Numbered from the stretch's first letter, positions 10,166 through 21,899 are shown. The stretch: DNA of 64,000 bases from Cornus controversa (GCA_026545225.1 CM048846.1:14781975-14845974); one strand, 5' to 3'. Program-made: numbers and translations. Notes: a model not told the origin generated them from the sequence alone.

Positions 10166-10545
10166 CAGACCGGTCGGCTTCTTCTTCCAGATCGAGCCGG
10201 CTCCGGACCGAGATTGAGCAACGGCTCCAGCGGCAGTTGCAGGTGCGTCGTGAGCCACGCCGGATCGGAGTGAAGCCAGTTGGGTTCTTGAGACCCGGAT
10301 CTAACTGTTCAAGTCTGGAGTGGAGAGGTATCTAGCTTGAGTGGAGCACCAACAGATCGTCGTCGGGCTTCTCCTTCCAGATCGAGCCAGCTCCGGACCG
10401 GGATTGAGCAATGGCTAAAGCGGCAGTTGCAGGTGCGTCGAGAGCCACGCCGGACCGGAGTGGAGCCAATTGGGTTCTTGAGACCCGGATCTAGCTGTTC
10501 AAGTCCGGAGTGGAGCTGGATCTAGCTTGAGTGGAGCGCCAACAG
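10166..10545. repeat. GC-rich tandem repeat, 2 x 190 bp
   Basis: TTCCAGATCGAGCC begins at 10185 and again at 10375. The two 190-bp units share CGGCAGTTGCAGGTGCGTCG, GTTCTTGAGACCCGGATCTA and TCTAGCTTGAGTGGAGC with scattered substitutions. Both plus-strand units are open for about 60 codons rich in Arg, but no family is recognised. Confidence 0.85.
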
Positions 10546-10775
10546 ATCGTCGTCGGACCGGAGTGTAGCAAGTTGGGTTCTCAAAGGTTTCGCCATTGAT
10601 GGTGGTTGAAGGAGGTCATGGAGAGAGAGAGAGAAGAAACGGTGGCTCTGTTTTGGTCTGAGAGAGAGAGAGAGAGAGCAACAGATCGTCGTTGGACCGG
10701 AGTATAACAAGTTGGGTTCTCAAAGGTTTCGTCGTTGATGGTGGTTGAAGGAGGTCATGGAGAGAGAGAGAGAGG
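10541..10775. repeat. Tandem repeat, period 139 bp, with GA/CT microsatellites
   Basis: ACAGATCGTCGT begins at 10542 and 10681. Each copy continues with AAGTTGGGTTCTCAAAGG, GATGGTGGTTGAAGG, AGGTCATGGAGAGAG and a GA run. On the minus strand this reads as CT-rich sequence before an ATG (MAKPLRTQLATLRSDD), which resembles a plant 5' UTR and first exon. It lies upstream of the CIP7-like exon on the same strand. A transcribed origin is possible but unproven. Confidence 0.75.
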
Positions 10776-10779
10776 GGGA

Positions 10780-11482
10780 AGAAACGGTGGCTCTGTTTTG
10801 GTCTAAGCTAGAGAGAGAGATAAAACAGGAGATAGAAACAAAATAAAATTAATAAAGAGTGGGAGAGTGTAATGGGGGTGGGTTAATGATGGCAGTAGAT
10901 TGAAGATTAGAAGGGTAAATTTAAACGGTAGATAAGTATATATATTTTTAACCGTGAGATTAATTTTTTAAAAATTTTTGACCGTCAGACAAGTGCAGTG
11001 ATAGTTTAGAGACATTGATGAACAGTCAACATTGAAATGAGAAAGAAAAAGTACTGCCTTGTTATGTCATATTTCAAAATAGAGCCTAGTGAATAGTTTG
11101 GGTTCCATTACAAAATCCTAATTACATAGTGATTTGGGGAGGAGGGTAATATATATATATATATATATATGTATACGCGCGCGCGCACATACTCAATAAT
11201 ATAGACACCATCAGTTGCAACCTTTAAGAACAAAATTAATTAACTTGAATATGCCCTTCTATGAAGGCATGGCAGACCGCATTTCTAGATTCTGATCATG
11301 CATTTTGATTATCTATCACAATAGAAGCACAATCAATCCACGCAATTCAATTTGTAGCAATTTTGATAAACTGTCAAGAGCTCATGTTTTTGGATAGGTC
11401 AAATGTACTGTACTGTTAGTTGACACTCTGTAACCCAAATACGATAAAGCATAGAAAAAGATGCTTACACTAATAAAAAGAA
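10780..11482. other. Non-coding stretch with an (AT)n(GC)n microsatellite
   Basis: The notable feature is (AT)n followed by GTATACGCGCGCGCGCACA at about 11148-11190, alternating purine-pyrimidine DNA. Flanking sequence is AT-rich and unassigned. Confidence 0.5.
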
Positions 11483-12830
11483 GGGTAAATTACATTTTGA
11501 CTCTCTGAGGTTTGTACATACGTCAACCTGACTCTTCATGTTTGCGTATCTTCATTTTTTTTTTCTGAGGTTTAAAATTATACATCACTTTAGTCCCTGT
11601 AGAGACCATGACCAATTTTGGTCGATTTTGTATTTTTGCATCATAAATGCATTTTGAGTAATGTTTATTATATTTTGAGTGTGGGGAACATGTTTAGAAA
11701 GTGTTTCAAAGATTTTGGTAAGTTTTCAGAAGATTTGGATGAGTTTGACTTTTTTGGTCAAACCGGAGCCCGGGATGCAGTTTAAGTGAGTCCAGGAATC
11801 TAGAAAATTTTTAAAAATATTTATTTTTAGAAATAGCTTAGATTAAATGTTTAGAGAGTATAGGAAGTTATTTCGAGATCGTAAGAGTTTTGGAAATCAA
11901 TAACGAAGTTCGGGAAAGTACGTTAGTGGCCCGGGAGCATTTTGGTCTTTTCGCGTCCTAAATGCTATTTTAAAACATGTGGCTGGGGGAGAAATAGCCA
12001 TTCTCATGCTGATCTTCTCTCCCTTCTTCTTCACTCTTCTCCTCTCTTCCTTCTCTTTAGATTTCAGAAGCCTTCGGGCGTGATTCAAGTTCCGCCGAAA
12101 AAGGGAGATACGTAGGGGACGGCTATGGCTTCCATTTGAACTGAATATATTTGCGGTTCAGTAAGGTGGACATTGCTAAAAAATTAAGAAGAGCTTAGAA
12201 GGCCTTCATTTTTGAGGTAGGGGTTCTCTTTCTTGTTTACTTGTCAATTCTAGGGTTTCGGGTGAAATGGTGAAAACTAGGGTTGTATATTGCATGTTTT
12301 AGAGTAGTAAGAGGGGTGGGATGTGAGTGTTTTCTACTCTCTTTAGTCTCTTATGTGCAATGGGAATATATATGGTGTTATGCATGATGAGAGGGGTGAA
12401 TGAGTAAGAGGAATTAACATTTACACTTATATGCTAGTGTTTTGTGCACTTTTGTGGAAAATGTGCTAAGTGAGCATAATTGTATTATTTGATATTTTGT
12501 GTATTAAATGCATACTATCTTTACATAAAAAAATGTGTGCATTGGTAAAGCATAACTAAAATGTGCTTGAGTGAATTTTGTGAGCATATATGAATTGGTA
12601 TGCTAGGTTTACATGTATAGGTGATGTATACGTGTGGCTTGTGGAGGTGATGTGCATGCTAAGTGCTTTTATAACTAGCTTCTGCATTATGAGGCATGAA
12701 TCATAGATGTTTGAACTCTAGATGCTTGAAATGCATGTATAAGGCCATTGTGAGAGAAACGAGAAAAGTGTTAGAGTAACCTGTTCACTTGGAGCAATAA
12801 ACGCTTGGTGATGATCTCGAAATGGTCTAC

Positions 12831-13130
12831 CCACCTTGGAGTATGTGACTTACTCGGTGACGTATTCTAAAACTATCTGACCACCTTGGAGTATGTGACT
12901 TACTTGGTGATGTATCCCGGGATATCCAATCGCCTTGGAGTATGTGATTTACTGGATGAGGAATTCTAAAGCTATCTAACCACCTTGGAGTATGTGACTT
13001 ACTCGGTGATGTATTTCAGGACTATCCAATCGCCTTGGAGTATGTGATTTACTCAGTGAGGAATCCTAAAGCCACCTAACCACCTTGGAGTATGTGACTT
13101 ACTCGGTGGCGATATTGAGATTGTGTGGGA
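12831..13130 (+). repeat. LTR minisatellite, six copies of about 50 bp
   Basis: CACCTTGGAGTATGTGACTTA or a close variant begins at about 12831, 12881, 12930, 12980, 13030 and 13080. Units alternate slightly (CACC versus CGCC, GACTTAC versus GATTTAC), suggesting that a two-unit block was duplicated. The matching LTR at 35.87-36.16 kb holds six copies of the same length with diverged sequence. Confidence 0.85.
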
Positions 13131-13907
13131 AGTGTCTCAAGTCGCATGGTTGGTTAAGAATCATGCTAGAGTATCGAGTTGAGTCTGAGAAAGTGACAAG
13201 GTTATGTTATTGCTTTCATTTTAAATTGTGAAGCATGATGTGTTTAATGCGTTCTTATATATGCATTGCTTGTGAATGAACATAGTATATGTTGGATGAT
13301 ACATGTAATGTTGCGACATGCATTCATGTAGGTCGTGTCGGGTCGGCACTTAGGTGGATTGGGGTATTTTTATTGAGCTGTCGTGGTGCTCACCTCTTTA
13401 TTTTAAATTATTTTACAAGTAAGGCACCAATGACAGATGAGATTTGAGTGTCCAAGTGGAACTCTTGTAGTATTTTGATACATTTTGGATATTTGTATAT
13501 TTTGTGGCTATGCATGCCGGCTTGTGGCATGAGATATTTCTCTTTAAATTATAGTTATATTTTGGATAAATATAACTTGTATGTATGCTTGGACTATGAG
13601 ATTGTTAAATATAATAAGACAATGGACTTATTTATGTAATGCTTGTTAAGAGCATTTAGTTTTATTTGATGGACTAAGATAGTTGTTGGATATTTTCATT
13701 TTGGATGAAACGTGTTTATGAGGAAGAATGACTCATATTGGTGTATGATTTGATTACGAGCATGATTTAGAACTTGTGAATGATGTAAATTCCTTTCTTG
13801 TATGATTTAGGGGTTGTAAGAATGGATTATGTTGGTAGAAAGGGCTTAGAAGGTCAAAAATGACCATATGCAAAGTTGTAGTTTTTGGGCAGTTATTCGA
13901 AGCTCAA

Positions 13908-14038
13908 TTCAATGCATCGAAGCGCCTAGTTCGATGCATCAAAAAATCTGCAAAATTTTGGAATGTAAAAGTTCCTATTGTTCGATGTATTGAAGTATCC
14001 AGTTCGATGCATCGAAGTCATCACTTCGATGGATCGAA
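13908..14038. repeat. Cluster of five TTCGATGCATCGAA-type palindromes
   Basis: Fourteen-base motifs lie at 13908, 13930, 13981, 14003 and 14025. The copy at 14003-14016 is the perfect palindrome TTCGATGCATCGAA; the others have one to three changes. The cluster sits about 380-510 bp from the LTR 3' end and is repeated in the second LTR (36935-37079). Confidence 0.85.
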
Positions 14039-14849
14039 ATCACTTTTTACAGCATGCTCCGAAATTTGCCCAAACTTCAATCGGGCATAATTTCTTCATT
14101 TTGAATTAGAATTGAGTATGATTTTTTTAAAATTGAGTATTTTTGGATTTTCTATCCAATGATATAGGTTTTAGTTCCAGATTCCAAATACACGAAGTGT
14201 AGAGTCTTAGAAGTAAGGAATTCATGAGAGTGTGGATAAATAAAATCCCCTCTAAGGTGATATGATTTGATGTAGGGCCCATTGGAATTGAATAAGGTGG
14301 AGTTGTGCACATCTATATGTAAGAATAGAGTTAAGCTTCCATAGTAATTGAGGGTCCATTGGGCTTAACAGACGGATTGACCTCCGGTTCTCCGGGAATT
14401 GAAAATCGGGGCGTCACAGTCCCTCATGTCATTGTCAATGGTCAAATTGCTTACATCATGCCAACAATAGCAAAAAAATATCCAAAATGCACTTCTACAC
14501 TTCTGCACCTATTTGTCCCAATTTTTCCTCCAACAAGGTAGTTTAATTATTTCAGAATTTTGTTGACCAAAATCAACAAAAAACTACTGACAGGGGGTGA
14601 AAATGAAGATTTACAAATGTAGGAGGGTCAGGTTGATGTATCGACAAACCTTAAGGGGTCAAAATATAATTTTCCCAATATCAATATAAACATCAAAGCT
14701 ACGACAAGCTTGTCTTGGTGTGATAAGCCAGCTTTTCTTCACTGGTTTTTGGCCTCATTTGAGAAGTATTTGGTTTCCAAAAACAACTGTGAGAATGTGA
14801 CATGTTTGAATATGACAGATCTCATGAGCAACTTAATTTAGTCTTTAAA

Positions 14850-15400
14850 AGAACTGAAAGGGTTTTGCAAATTCAAACTAAATTATTGTCGAGACCATCG
14901 GGATATGAGTAATTTTTAGCTTTCATACACCTCAATTGTGTTGAGATTGTGGAGCCTGAATCAGAATCCGGATTATGTTGCCACGAGCAGATTTCGGTCG
15001 GGGGTCGAGCTCTTTCTAAAAAGTGTTGTGGCCCAAATATTATTTTATGGACTTTTAGGTCCAATTCCAGAATATTTAGTACCCTACATATATAGACCTC
15101 TAGGGTTTCATATGGTAATATGGAGAGGCAGTCGTTTATTATGAGGTTTCAAAGAGTTCTCCGTCGTAAACCATCATTATTATTGATAATGAATTTTTCG
15201 GTGCGCTTCATGAATGTAGGAAAGTCTTTTGCCTAACCATGTAAATTGTGTATCTTGTATGATTGATTTTCTCTTACTTGTATTTTTGATTTCTTATTTA
15301 TTCCCATCGGATTCGACTCCGTTTCTCCTATGTACTCTGTAACATTTGCTAACATTTTCACGACTCTACCATTTGCATAACATAAGATATTCAACAGCAT
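14850..15400 (+). mobile_element. Possible LTR remnant (copia-like)
   Basis: CATATATAGACCTCTAGGG near 15085 resembles a TATA box followed by an LTR transcript start, and GAATGTAGGAAAGTCTTTTGCCTAACCATGTAAAT near 15213 resembles the U5 region of plant copia LTRs. No primer-binding site, target duplication or second LTR is visible, so this is tentative. Confidence 0.3.
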
Positions 15401-16500
15401 GATTAAGGTATAAACCAATGATCTAATACAAAATTATTATCCCTCTTTTTACCAAGAAAGTGATCTCACATTTTTTTATGATTCTTGTTTTTATCATCAT
15501 GTGGCACTTATAATTATTGTGTTTCTTAGTCTTTCTGCCATGATACAAGAGGTTGAAAATCAGCCACTCGGTCCACTTCCTTGTCCATGGTGGTATCCAA
15601 TCATGGGAGATGGTTAAATCTAGTCCCATCACCAAATTTGGCTATAACATGTATATGTGTGTGTATATATAGATATGCATATATTGTCATCATCTCAAAA
15701 AAATGTTAAAAAATTAATGTTAAGTCTTACTTTTCTTATTAAAAGATAAATAAGTCATAAAAAAATTTTTTAGGACCAATAAGTCCTACTTTTTTCATTG
15801 AAAGACAAATAAGTCCTCAAAAATTTTCTTTAGGACCAATAAGTCCTACTTTTGATTTTTTTTTCCATTTAAGTCCTAAATCACTACATATTTAATTTAC
15901 ACCATAAATAAATAGAAGTAAAATTTTATAATTATATATTTATCCAAGAATTGATATATAATCTATTTTTTTATATATTCCTTTAAGTTTTAATTAGTTA
16001 CTTAATAATATTGAATAATAATTAATTTAAATTCAAAAAACTCGTGTAGAATTGACAATTTTAGTACAAAAAAATTAATTATTCTATAAAAAATGAATAA
16101 CATGTATTTTTATGTCTACTTTTGTAAGGGTAATTTGAGTCGAAATTTTATTTATAATATTACAAATAGTATATATAATTTGTTTTTGGTGGTTAACACA
16201 TAATAATAATAATAGTGTTTTGAATATTAATAGACAACGCGTTTGGTAACATTGTTGTGTTTCATGATTTACAAAAACAAAAAATGCATAACATATTTGG
16301 TAACGTCAATACGTTATGAGAAATTCGAATTCAAAACACTGAAAAAATGTTTGGTAACTCCAATGGTTGACAAATGATAAAGAAAATTGATGTCCCCTAT
16401 CATGTTCAAAGTTAATCCTTATCTAAGATTTATGTATTTACCTCCTTGTAATTAGTTCAAAGCCTTGAGCTTAAACAAGGAGACATTTAAAAATAAATGA
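15401..16500. other. Non-coding AT-rich stretch with AAGTCCTAC repeats
   Basis: AGGACCAATAAGTCCTACTTTT and variants recur with a spacing of about 63-65 bp between 15713 and 15870, three imperfect copies. The rest is AT-rich without recognised genes. Confidence 0.5.
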
Positions 16501-16508
16501 CTTGTAAT

Positions 16509-16731
16509 TAGGGATGATAATTTGCTTCGCCCCGTCGGGTACCTGCCCCATTTAAAACTCGTTTATGGAACCGTTTCAGGAAACGAGGTGGGGATGAGGT
16601 TAGGAAAAATAACTCGCATTTAAATGGGGCGGAAACGGGGTAAGACCCTATCCCGACGGGTACCCACCCCGTTTAAGTATATATATATATATATTTATTT
16701 ATACTTATATATATAATATATAAAGGAAATA

Positions 16732-16771
<40 letters not shown>

Positions 16772-17077
16772 TACAACTATACAAGTTTATTATATCAGTA
16801 ATGGATGACTCAAAATTAGACATTGTGTTGCATGTACCTAAATGTGTGTTTTTGGTGTATATGTATCGAAATATTAGATTTATTATTATAAAAAATTTTG
16901 TATTAAAAAAAAAAAGTATAAACGGGGTGAGGCAGGAAAAGTTAAACGGTTATAGGAATGGGAAAGTCAAAACCCGTCCCGTTTATACACAGTTACGAGG
17001 CGGGGACGGGGTGGAAAAAGTTAAATGGTTGCGGGGACGAGGAAGTCAAAACCCGCCCCGCCCCGTTGCCATCCCTA
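16509..17077. mobile_element. hAT-like TIR element, 569 bp, with 8-bp target duplication
   Basis: It starts TAGGGATGATAATTTGC and ends GTTGCCATCCCTA; the outer eight bases are perfectly inverted. Behind them both ends carry GGGGCGGG/CCCCGTCC sequence (GCCCCGTCGGGTACC on the left, GCCCCGCCCCG on the right). The flanks are CTTGTAAT at 16501-16508 and 17078-17085. The TAGGGATGGCAA terminus is common in plant hAT elements. The centre holds (TA)n near 16678-16770. No transposase is encoded. Confidence 0.85.
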
Positions 17078-17528
17078 CTTGTAATGAGTAACTACCACTA
17101 GAATTATTATTATTATGTGTCAACCACTAAAAACAAACTCTAGTACTCTAAATATTTAACATTAAGTAGAATTAACATATATCTGAAAAAAATTTAATTT
17201 TCTATTTTAATTACTTCTAAACCAAAACCAGCATCTAGTACTCCAAATATTTCAATTACTTTTCTTACAAAAAAAAAAAAAATGTATTGCTTTACCATTG
17301 CCAAAATTAAACTGAGATGTAACTATGATAATACTCATAATTTAGTTAAATTGTCCTTTATTATGTGCTTTTGATGTCAAAGATAGCTAGAGTGAACTTT
17401 GAAGCAATAGAAGGAAAAACTAATAAAAAGAAAAAGCTATGTGAACTTGATGACACCAACTGTAAGCATGACAAACATTTGCAAATTAGACATACAGTAA
17501 TTTAAAAAACAAATGACAAATGATATAA

Positions 17529-18167
17529 GACCAGCACCAATGGGTTGGCCACATGCAAGTTTGGCCAACCAAATGTTACTGTAGCCAAATATTATATTGG
17601 CTAAAATTATGGACCCACCAACAGGTTGGCTATGTGGTTGGCCGGATTTGGGCAACCACGTAGCCAACTAAATGCATTTTTAATTAATTTTTTTGTTTTT
17701 ATTTTTATAGAAATCCGTATTATGTGTATATATATATGTGTGTGTATCATTTACTTAAATCTCAATAACTTTCACTACAAATTGAATTGTTTGATGAAAC
17801 TAATTCTGTTAGAAAAATAATTTCGAGAGCTTTAATTTGAGTACCACTTGGGCTATTTTTTGACTTAAAACGAAAAAAATATGAAATTTTCAAGTTAAAA
17901 AAGTATTAAAAAATTTAGCATATATATGTATATACATAAAAATTTAAATTAATTTAATTGTGTAAGATTATTTAATTGTGTGGGTAGTGAAAATCTGGAG
18001 AACCTATTGTGGAGTCAAAATTTAAATATCCTGATGTGGCTGGCTAAAATTCAAATTTGAAGAACCTGTTGTGGAGTCAAAATTGATGTGACTGACTAAA
18101 ATATTGAGGTGACACGCTAAAATTCAAATTTGGAGAACCAAATTTGGCTAACCCATAGTGGATGCTT
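17529..18167. mobile_element. MITE with AACCCATAGTGG-type ends, possibly Harbinger-like
   Basis: The left end CAGCACCAATGGGTTGGCCA and right end TTGGCTAACCCATAGTGGATGC are imperfect inverted repeats. TAA lies just outside both (17526-17528 and 18168-18170), the duplication size of PIF/Harbinger elements, but three bases is weak support. Subterminal GGCCAAC/GTTGGC words recur inside. No coding sequence. Confidence 0.5.
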
Positions 18168-18170
18168 TAA

Positions 18171-19189
18171 GAGAAACAAGTGGGTCTTAGAAAAGATAGA
18201 AGTTCTTAACTACGTGTATTGATGCAATTATATAAGAGAACAACCATACATTAAACAAATTTTATATTCAAAGTTCAACTTAATGAATCTATAAAATCTT
18301 ATCTTTAAATCTTTTATAATTAGTTTTTTATTACTTAAAAAATTTTATCTTCAAATTAATTTTCAGGCATTATTGTTTCAAATTTTTTATGTTGCTCAAG
18401 ATAGTATGATGCATTCAATTATGTTCTGATGAACTTGTATAATTCTTTTATTTTAATTTAAAGCTGTTACAAACTTACAATATACTTTCATCAGCTCAAT
18501 GGAGTTTTCTTAATTGTTATGAATCTTATGATCTTGTTATAACGAAAACTGTTTGAGGGTTAGTGAACGGTCCCTTCATTTTCCTCTTGTTGTTATTATT
18601 ATTATTATTACGTTTTTCAATATATATTTGTTCATTGTCAAATGGAAATTTTGAAAGAAAATGGGAGGGAACAAATTAAAAAGCTTGGAGCCTTTTCTTT
18701 TTTCTTTTGGGTACTATTTAGCACCTCTAGGAACATTTTGAAATTTAAATTAATTTGTGATATTCAGAAATCCGAACAATTGAAAGGAATCAGATCACTC
18801 AATTTCAGAGATTTTGAGTCACGTCGTCTACTGGACCCAGAAGATCAGCTCGACTCGCTCACCGTGCCGTCATTAGCAATAGCTGCATTCGCTGTGGCAA
18901 TACTGATCGCAATGCCGACTCTCCTCAACTAAAAGAGGCAATCTTTCTCTCTATACAGTTTTCGATTGTTCTAATATGAGATAGTTTGTGTTCAAAACAA
19001 AGACTCACATACATATATATATATCTTCGTTTATGCATGTGAATTGTTCCATGAAATGTCTAAAAGAAATTAGAGGGGGAAGGGTAAAGGTCTTTTTTTT
19101 TGGGATCTTCCTCGTACAGGTCTTTTTTTTTTGGGTTTTTCCTCGTACAGGTCTTATACAGATACTCCAAGAAATTTACGACAGTTGCT
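18171..19189. other. AT-rich flank upstream of the F-box pseudogene
   Basis: It contains (TTA)n near 18592-18610 and an open frame at 18642-18932 whose last 40 codons (ESRRLLDPEDQLDSL...AIAAFAVAI) have a protein-like composition but no recognised family. A T-rich phrase AGGTCTTTTTTTT..CCTCGTAC is tandemly duplicated at 19087-19150. The open frame could be part of the source gene of the F-box pseudogene; this is speculative. Confidence 0.35.
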
Positions 19190-20248
19190 TGTTCAAGTAG
19201 AGGAAAGACGAAAAGCAGCTTACCTTTTTTCCCTGAAGGGATCATATTCAGCATCATAGTTTTCCTTCCTGCTGAGATTCTGTACAATTGATGAGATGTG
19301 TTTGCTGAGAGTGGTATAATATTATCAACAACCCTGCTTTCATTAAGTCACACCTTCAAAAATCAGCTAATGGCCTCCTCATCCAATGCTATGATCATCC
19401 AGAAGTGATTCATTTTGTGGAAATCAACAATCGCAATGTACGGGTAACAAAATTAATATATGAGTTCTCTAATTCTATTTGTGCTAGCTGTGATGGTTTA
19501 GTTTTGTTCCATCATGACAGGAGTTATAACACTATTGACCTTCTATTCTTTGTTGCAAATCTTATCACCAAACAAATATTGTCCCTCACTCCGCTATTTG
19601 ACTCTAATCTAAATGATACTTTGTCTGCTTTAGTATATGTTCATTTTATCAGGAGTTACAAAGTTGTCTGTATCATGGTTGAATACGAGACGGATGATTT
19701 AGCGTGTGCAATATTAACTGTGGGTACTGACACTACATGGAGGCTGATTGATATTAAACATATTCCAAGTACTAATCTGCATCTACTTATATATCCACCA
19801 TTATCTGTTGGAGGGTATCTTTATTGAACCCCATTAAGAGATTGTAGTTTTCTTCTCGCTTTCGACGTTGAAGCTGAAATAATGCACCAGCTTCCAGCTC
19901 CCAAGTTCTTCAATGAAGTAAAGGAATGCTCTCTAGCTTTGATGGTTCGAGCAAAGAAGTTTTTGTTTGAGGTTTGGGTGTTGACAGAATTAAAAATAGG
20001 AGAGTGGACAAGGCATGCTCAATCAAATGCATTATCACTCGAAATGTTCTTGGAATTTGTATCCTATTGTCTGGTTAAAAAATGGAGAGTTGGCCATCTT
20101 TCGTGTTTCTGCTCCATTCAGAACTTACATTTGTTACAACGTGAAGACAAGAGAAGTTACTCGATTCATAATGGGAAAAAGAGACAGAGAAAGTAAGAAC
20201 ATCTACCATGCCCATGTCAACAGCTTGGTTTCTTTGGAGGTAAACTAG
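19190..20248 (+). pseudogene. F-box protein (FBA-type) pseudogene
   Basis: The F-box reads PEGIIFSIIVFLPAEIL then, after a small shift, MRCVC*EWYNIINNPAFI, followed by KSHLQKSANGLLIQC. The F-box-associated domain follows: CDGLVLFHH, LITKQILSL, RSYKVVCIMVEYE, TVGTDTTWRLID, GGYLY*, FLLAFDVEAEIMHQLPAP, FEVWVLTELKIGEWTRH, then in a new frame YPIVWLKNGELAIFRV and YICYNVKTREVT. Lesions are a TGA in the F-box, a TGA at the expected GGYLYW Trp, and a frameshift near 20015. Intact members are substrate adaptors of SCF ubiquitin ligases (family knowledge). Confidence 0.8.
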
Positions 20249-20454
20249 CTGCCCTTTTCCCTAGCTAGTCTGCAGTTTGGAATTTGCTATCTCCACTTCA
20301 CCAATCCAAGGGTTTTATATTGTTCATCGGGATAGAATCGTATTACAAGTTTGTTTTGTTGGAAAAACTTCCACAATTTGCTGTTCTTGCTGTTTAATCT
20401 TTTCGTTTGATTTATGTTTTGTTTTTGTTTCTTAATGTAGATCATATTTATATT
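20249..20454. other. Short unassigned stretch after the F-box pseudogene
   Basis: AT-rich, with T-rich tracts and no recognised feature; it runs into sequence resembling a copia LTR end. Confidence 0.35.
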
Positions 20455-21895
20455 TTGAATGCAATGATACTGAAGAAAAATAATAGAAATATGCCCAGGC
20501 TTGAATGAATTATTACACTCATTCACACCTCTGGTATTTATAGATTAAAAGAGTACATGTTAATATTACAATAAAGGAAAACAAATAAAATCATTGCCTA
20601 TTTTATGTCTAAATATATGCGTAAATAAAATTAAATTTTATGATTCTAGACAATCATATCTTTGTGAGATATAAATTGGTAATTAGTTAATTTCGGTGTT
20701 CAAAATTTGATTGATAGAGTTGTATTTTTTATTTTTTATATCGATCTTTAAAATCTTTGAGCTGACGAACAAGCGTATGGAAATAGTTAATTTGATGAGG
20801 ACATCATATAGTGTAGGTAAGTATAGTGAGGACACGTTGCACTTGGTGTTTTGAGAGTCTATTTTGAAAAACAAGTGTTTCTCGTTAAAATTAGAGTTTT
20901 TCAAAGTAGGACCGGTCGAACTTTTTTCGACAGTTTGGTTTATGTAGGTTTTTGAAAAAGTCTTATTGGTCCTATTTTTTGGACATTGGTCCTACTTATC
21001 ATGTTTTAAAAAGAAAATTGTTTTTGACGAAAATTATGATTTCTTTTTTATTTGAAACTTCTAGGAACGTGCTATATTAGTTTTAACTTGTTTTCCAAAT
21101 AGAGTTAGGACACCTATGCCTATATATACTTATCTATGTTTTCTCTATAATGATTCTTTCAAAAAAATATTATTTTAGAGAGAAAAAAGTTTTACTAGTA
21201 TTTTTAGGACAAAATATTGTTTTATCTTTTGAGAGCACACATTTATAATTCACGAGTGATATTTAGGATGGTGTTTACTAGCTGTTTAGAAACTATATCA
21301 AAGTTCTTTGATGATTGGAACATTGGATTTGCGATTCTTCTATTACTTGCTTGTGAAGAAATGTGAACCGGATCACATTATGAAGGGAACAAAATATTTG
21401 CTGAATATTTGTGTTTTTTCAATTATCTTTTTGCAAGGATCGTGACGTTAGTCGAAAATCTACAGCAATAAGACGTGAAGTCACAAGTGTAAATCTGAGG
21501 TGTTCTGCATCAGATTCTGGACATAGTGAAGATGGGTGTGAGTCTGAGACACAGTCTGCTGTACTTTGCTTCAATTTAGTGGATTAGTTCCTTGAGGCGT
21601 TGTCTCCCCTGCGGGTTTTTTTTTTCCCATTTTGATTTTTCTACGTATATCTGGTGCTATCGTTACTTTACTTGCACTTTATTTTATTTTCTTGCTTTAT
21701 ATGTTTGATTAATTTTTATTTGAACTTAACATTGAATTAATTTGAAAAATTAAGTAAACAAGCAAGTGAGTCTATTCAACCCCTCTAGGTTTTAAATTAA
21801 ACTTTTACAACTACTTTTGTATTGTGCAACTCACAATTTTGTCTAATATGATAAGTCACATCCTATTAGTTTAGGTTGTCATATATTTGCTAACA
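20455..21895 (-). mobile_element. Copia 3' LTR, interrupted by about 1.16 kb of other DNA
   Basis: On the minus strand the LTR appears to begin TGTTAGCAAATATATGAC at 21895, directly after the purine-rich AGGGGAAAG. The phrase with TATA box and transcript leader (CTATAAATACCAGAGG near 20540, then ATTTCTATTATTTTTCTTC) lies at 20455-20664. Between about 20665 and 21828 is unrelated sequence, including a CTAGAGGGGTTGAATAGAC phrase seen in other plant repeats. Removing it would give an LTR of ordinary copia size (about 280 bp). The boundaries are approximate. Confidence 0.45.
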
Positions 21896-21899
21896 CTTT

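Larger units (their letters stand above)
11598..14418 (+). mobile_element. Solo LTR of a Tekay-type Ty3-gypsy element, 2821 bp
   Basis: It begins TGTAGAGACCATGACC and ends GGGGCGTCACA, so it has TG...CA termini. It is flanked by GTCCC at 11593-11597 and 14419-14423, a perfect 5-bp target duplication. It aligns along its whole length with the 3' LTR at 34727-37461. There is no internal element sequence, so it is a product of LTR-LTR recombination. Inside are a six-copy 50-bp minisatellite and a cluster of palindromic 14-mers. Confidence 0.92.
11483..14676. mobile_element. TIR element of about 370 bp, split by a solo LTR
   Basis: The left end GGGTAAATTACATTTTGACT..GGTTTGTACATACGTCAACCTGACTCT (11483-11536) pairs with the right end AGGGTCAGGTTGATGTATCGACAAACC..GGGGTCAAAATATAATTTTCCC (14622-14676). 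These are imperfect terminal inverted repeats of about 53 bp. Removing the solo LTR (11598-14418) and one copy of its target duplication leaves about 370 bp. No convincing target duplication of this element is visible, so its superfamily is open; long TIRs suggest Mutator-like. Confidence 0.75.

Noticed and set aside
13448-13639. 63-codon frame in the solo LTR
   Set aside because: AT-rich LTR sequence; the aligned position in the other LTR is not open.
21430-21600. Possible exon (RCSASDSGHSEDGCESETQS) before a stop
   Set aside because: No splice context or family match; it lies in the interval of unknown repeat DNA within the copia LTR.
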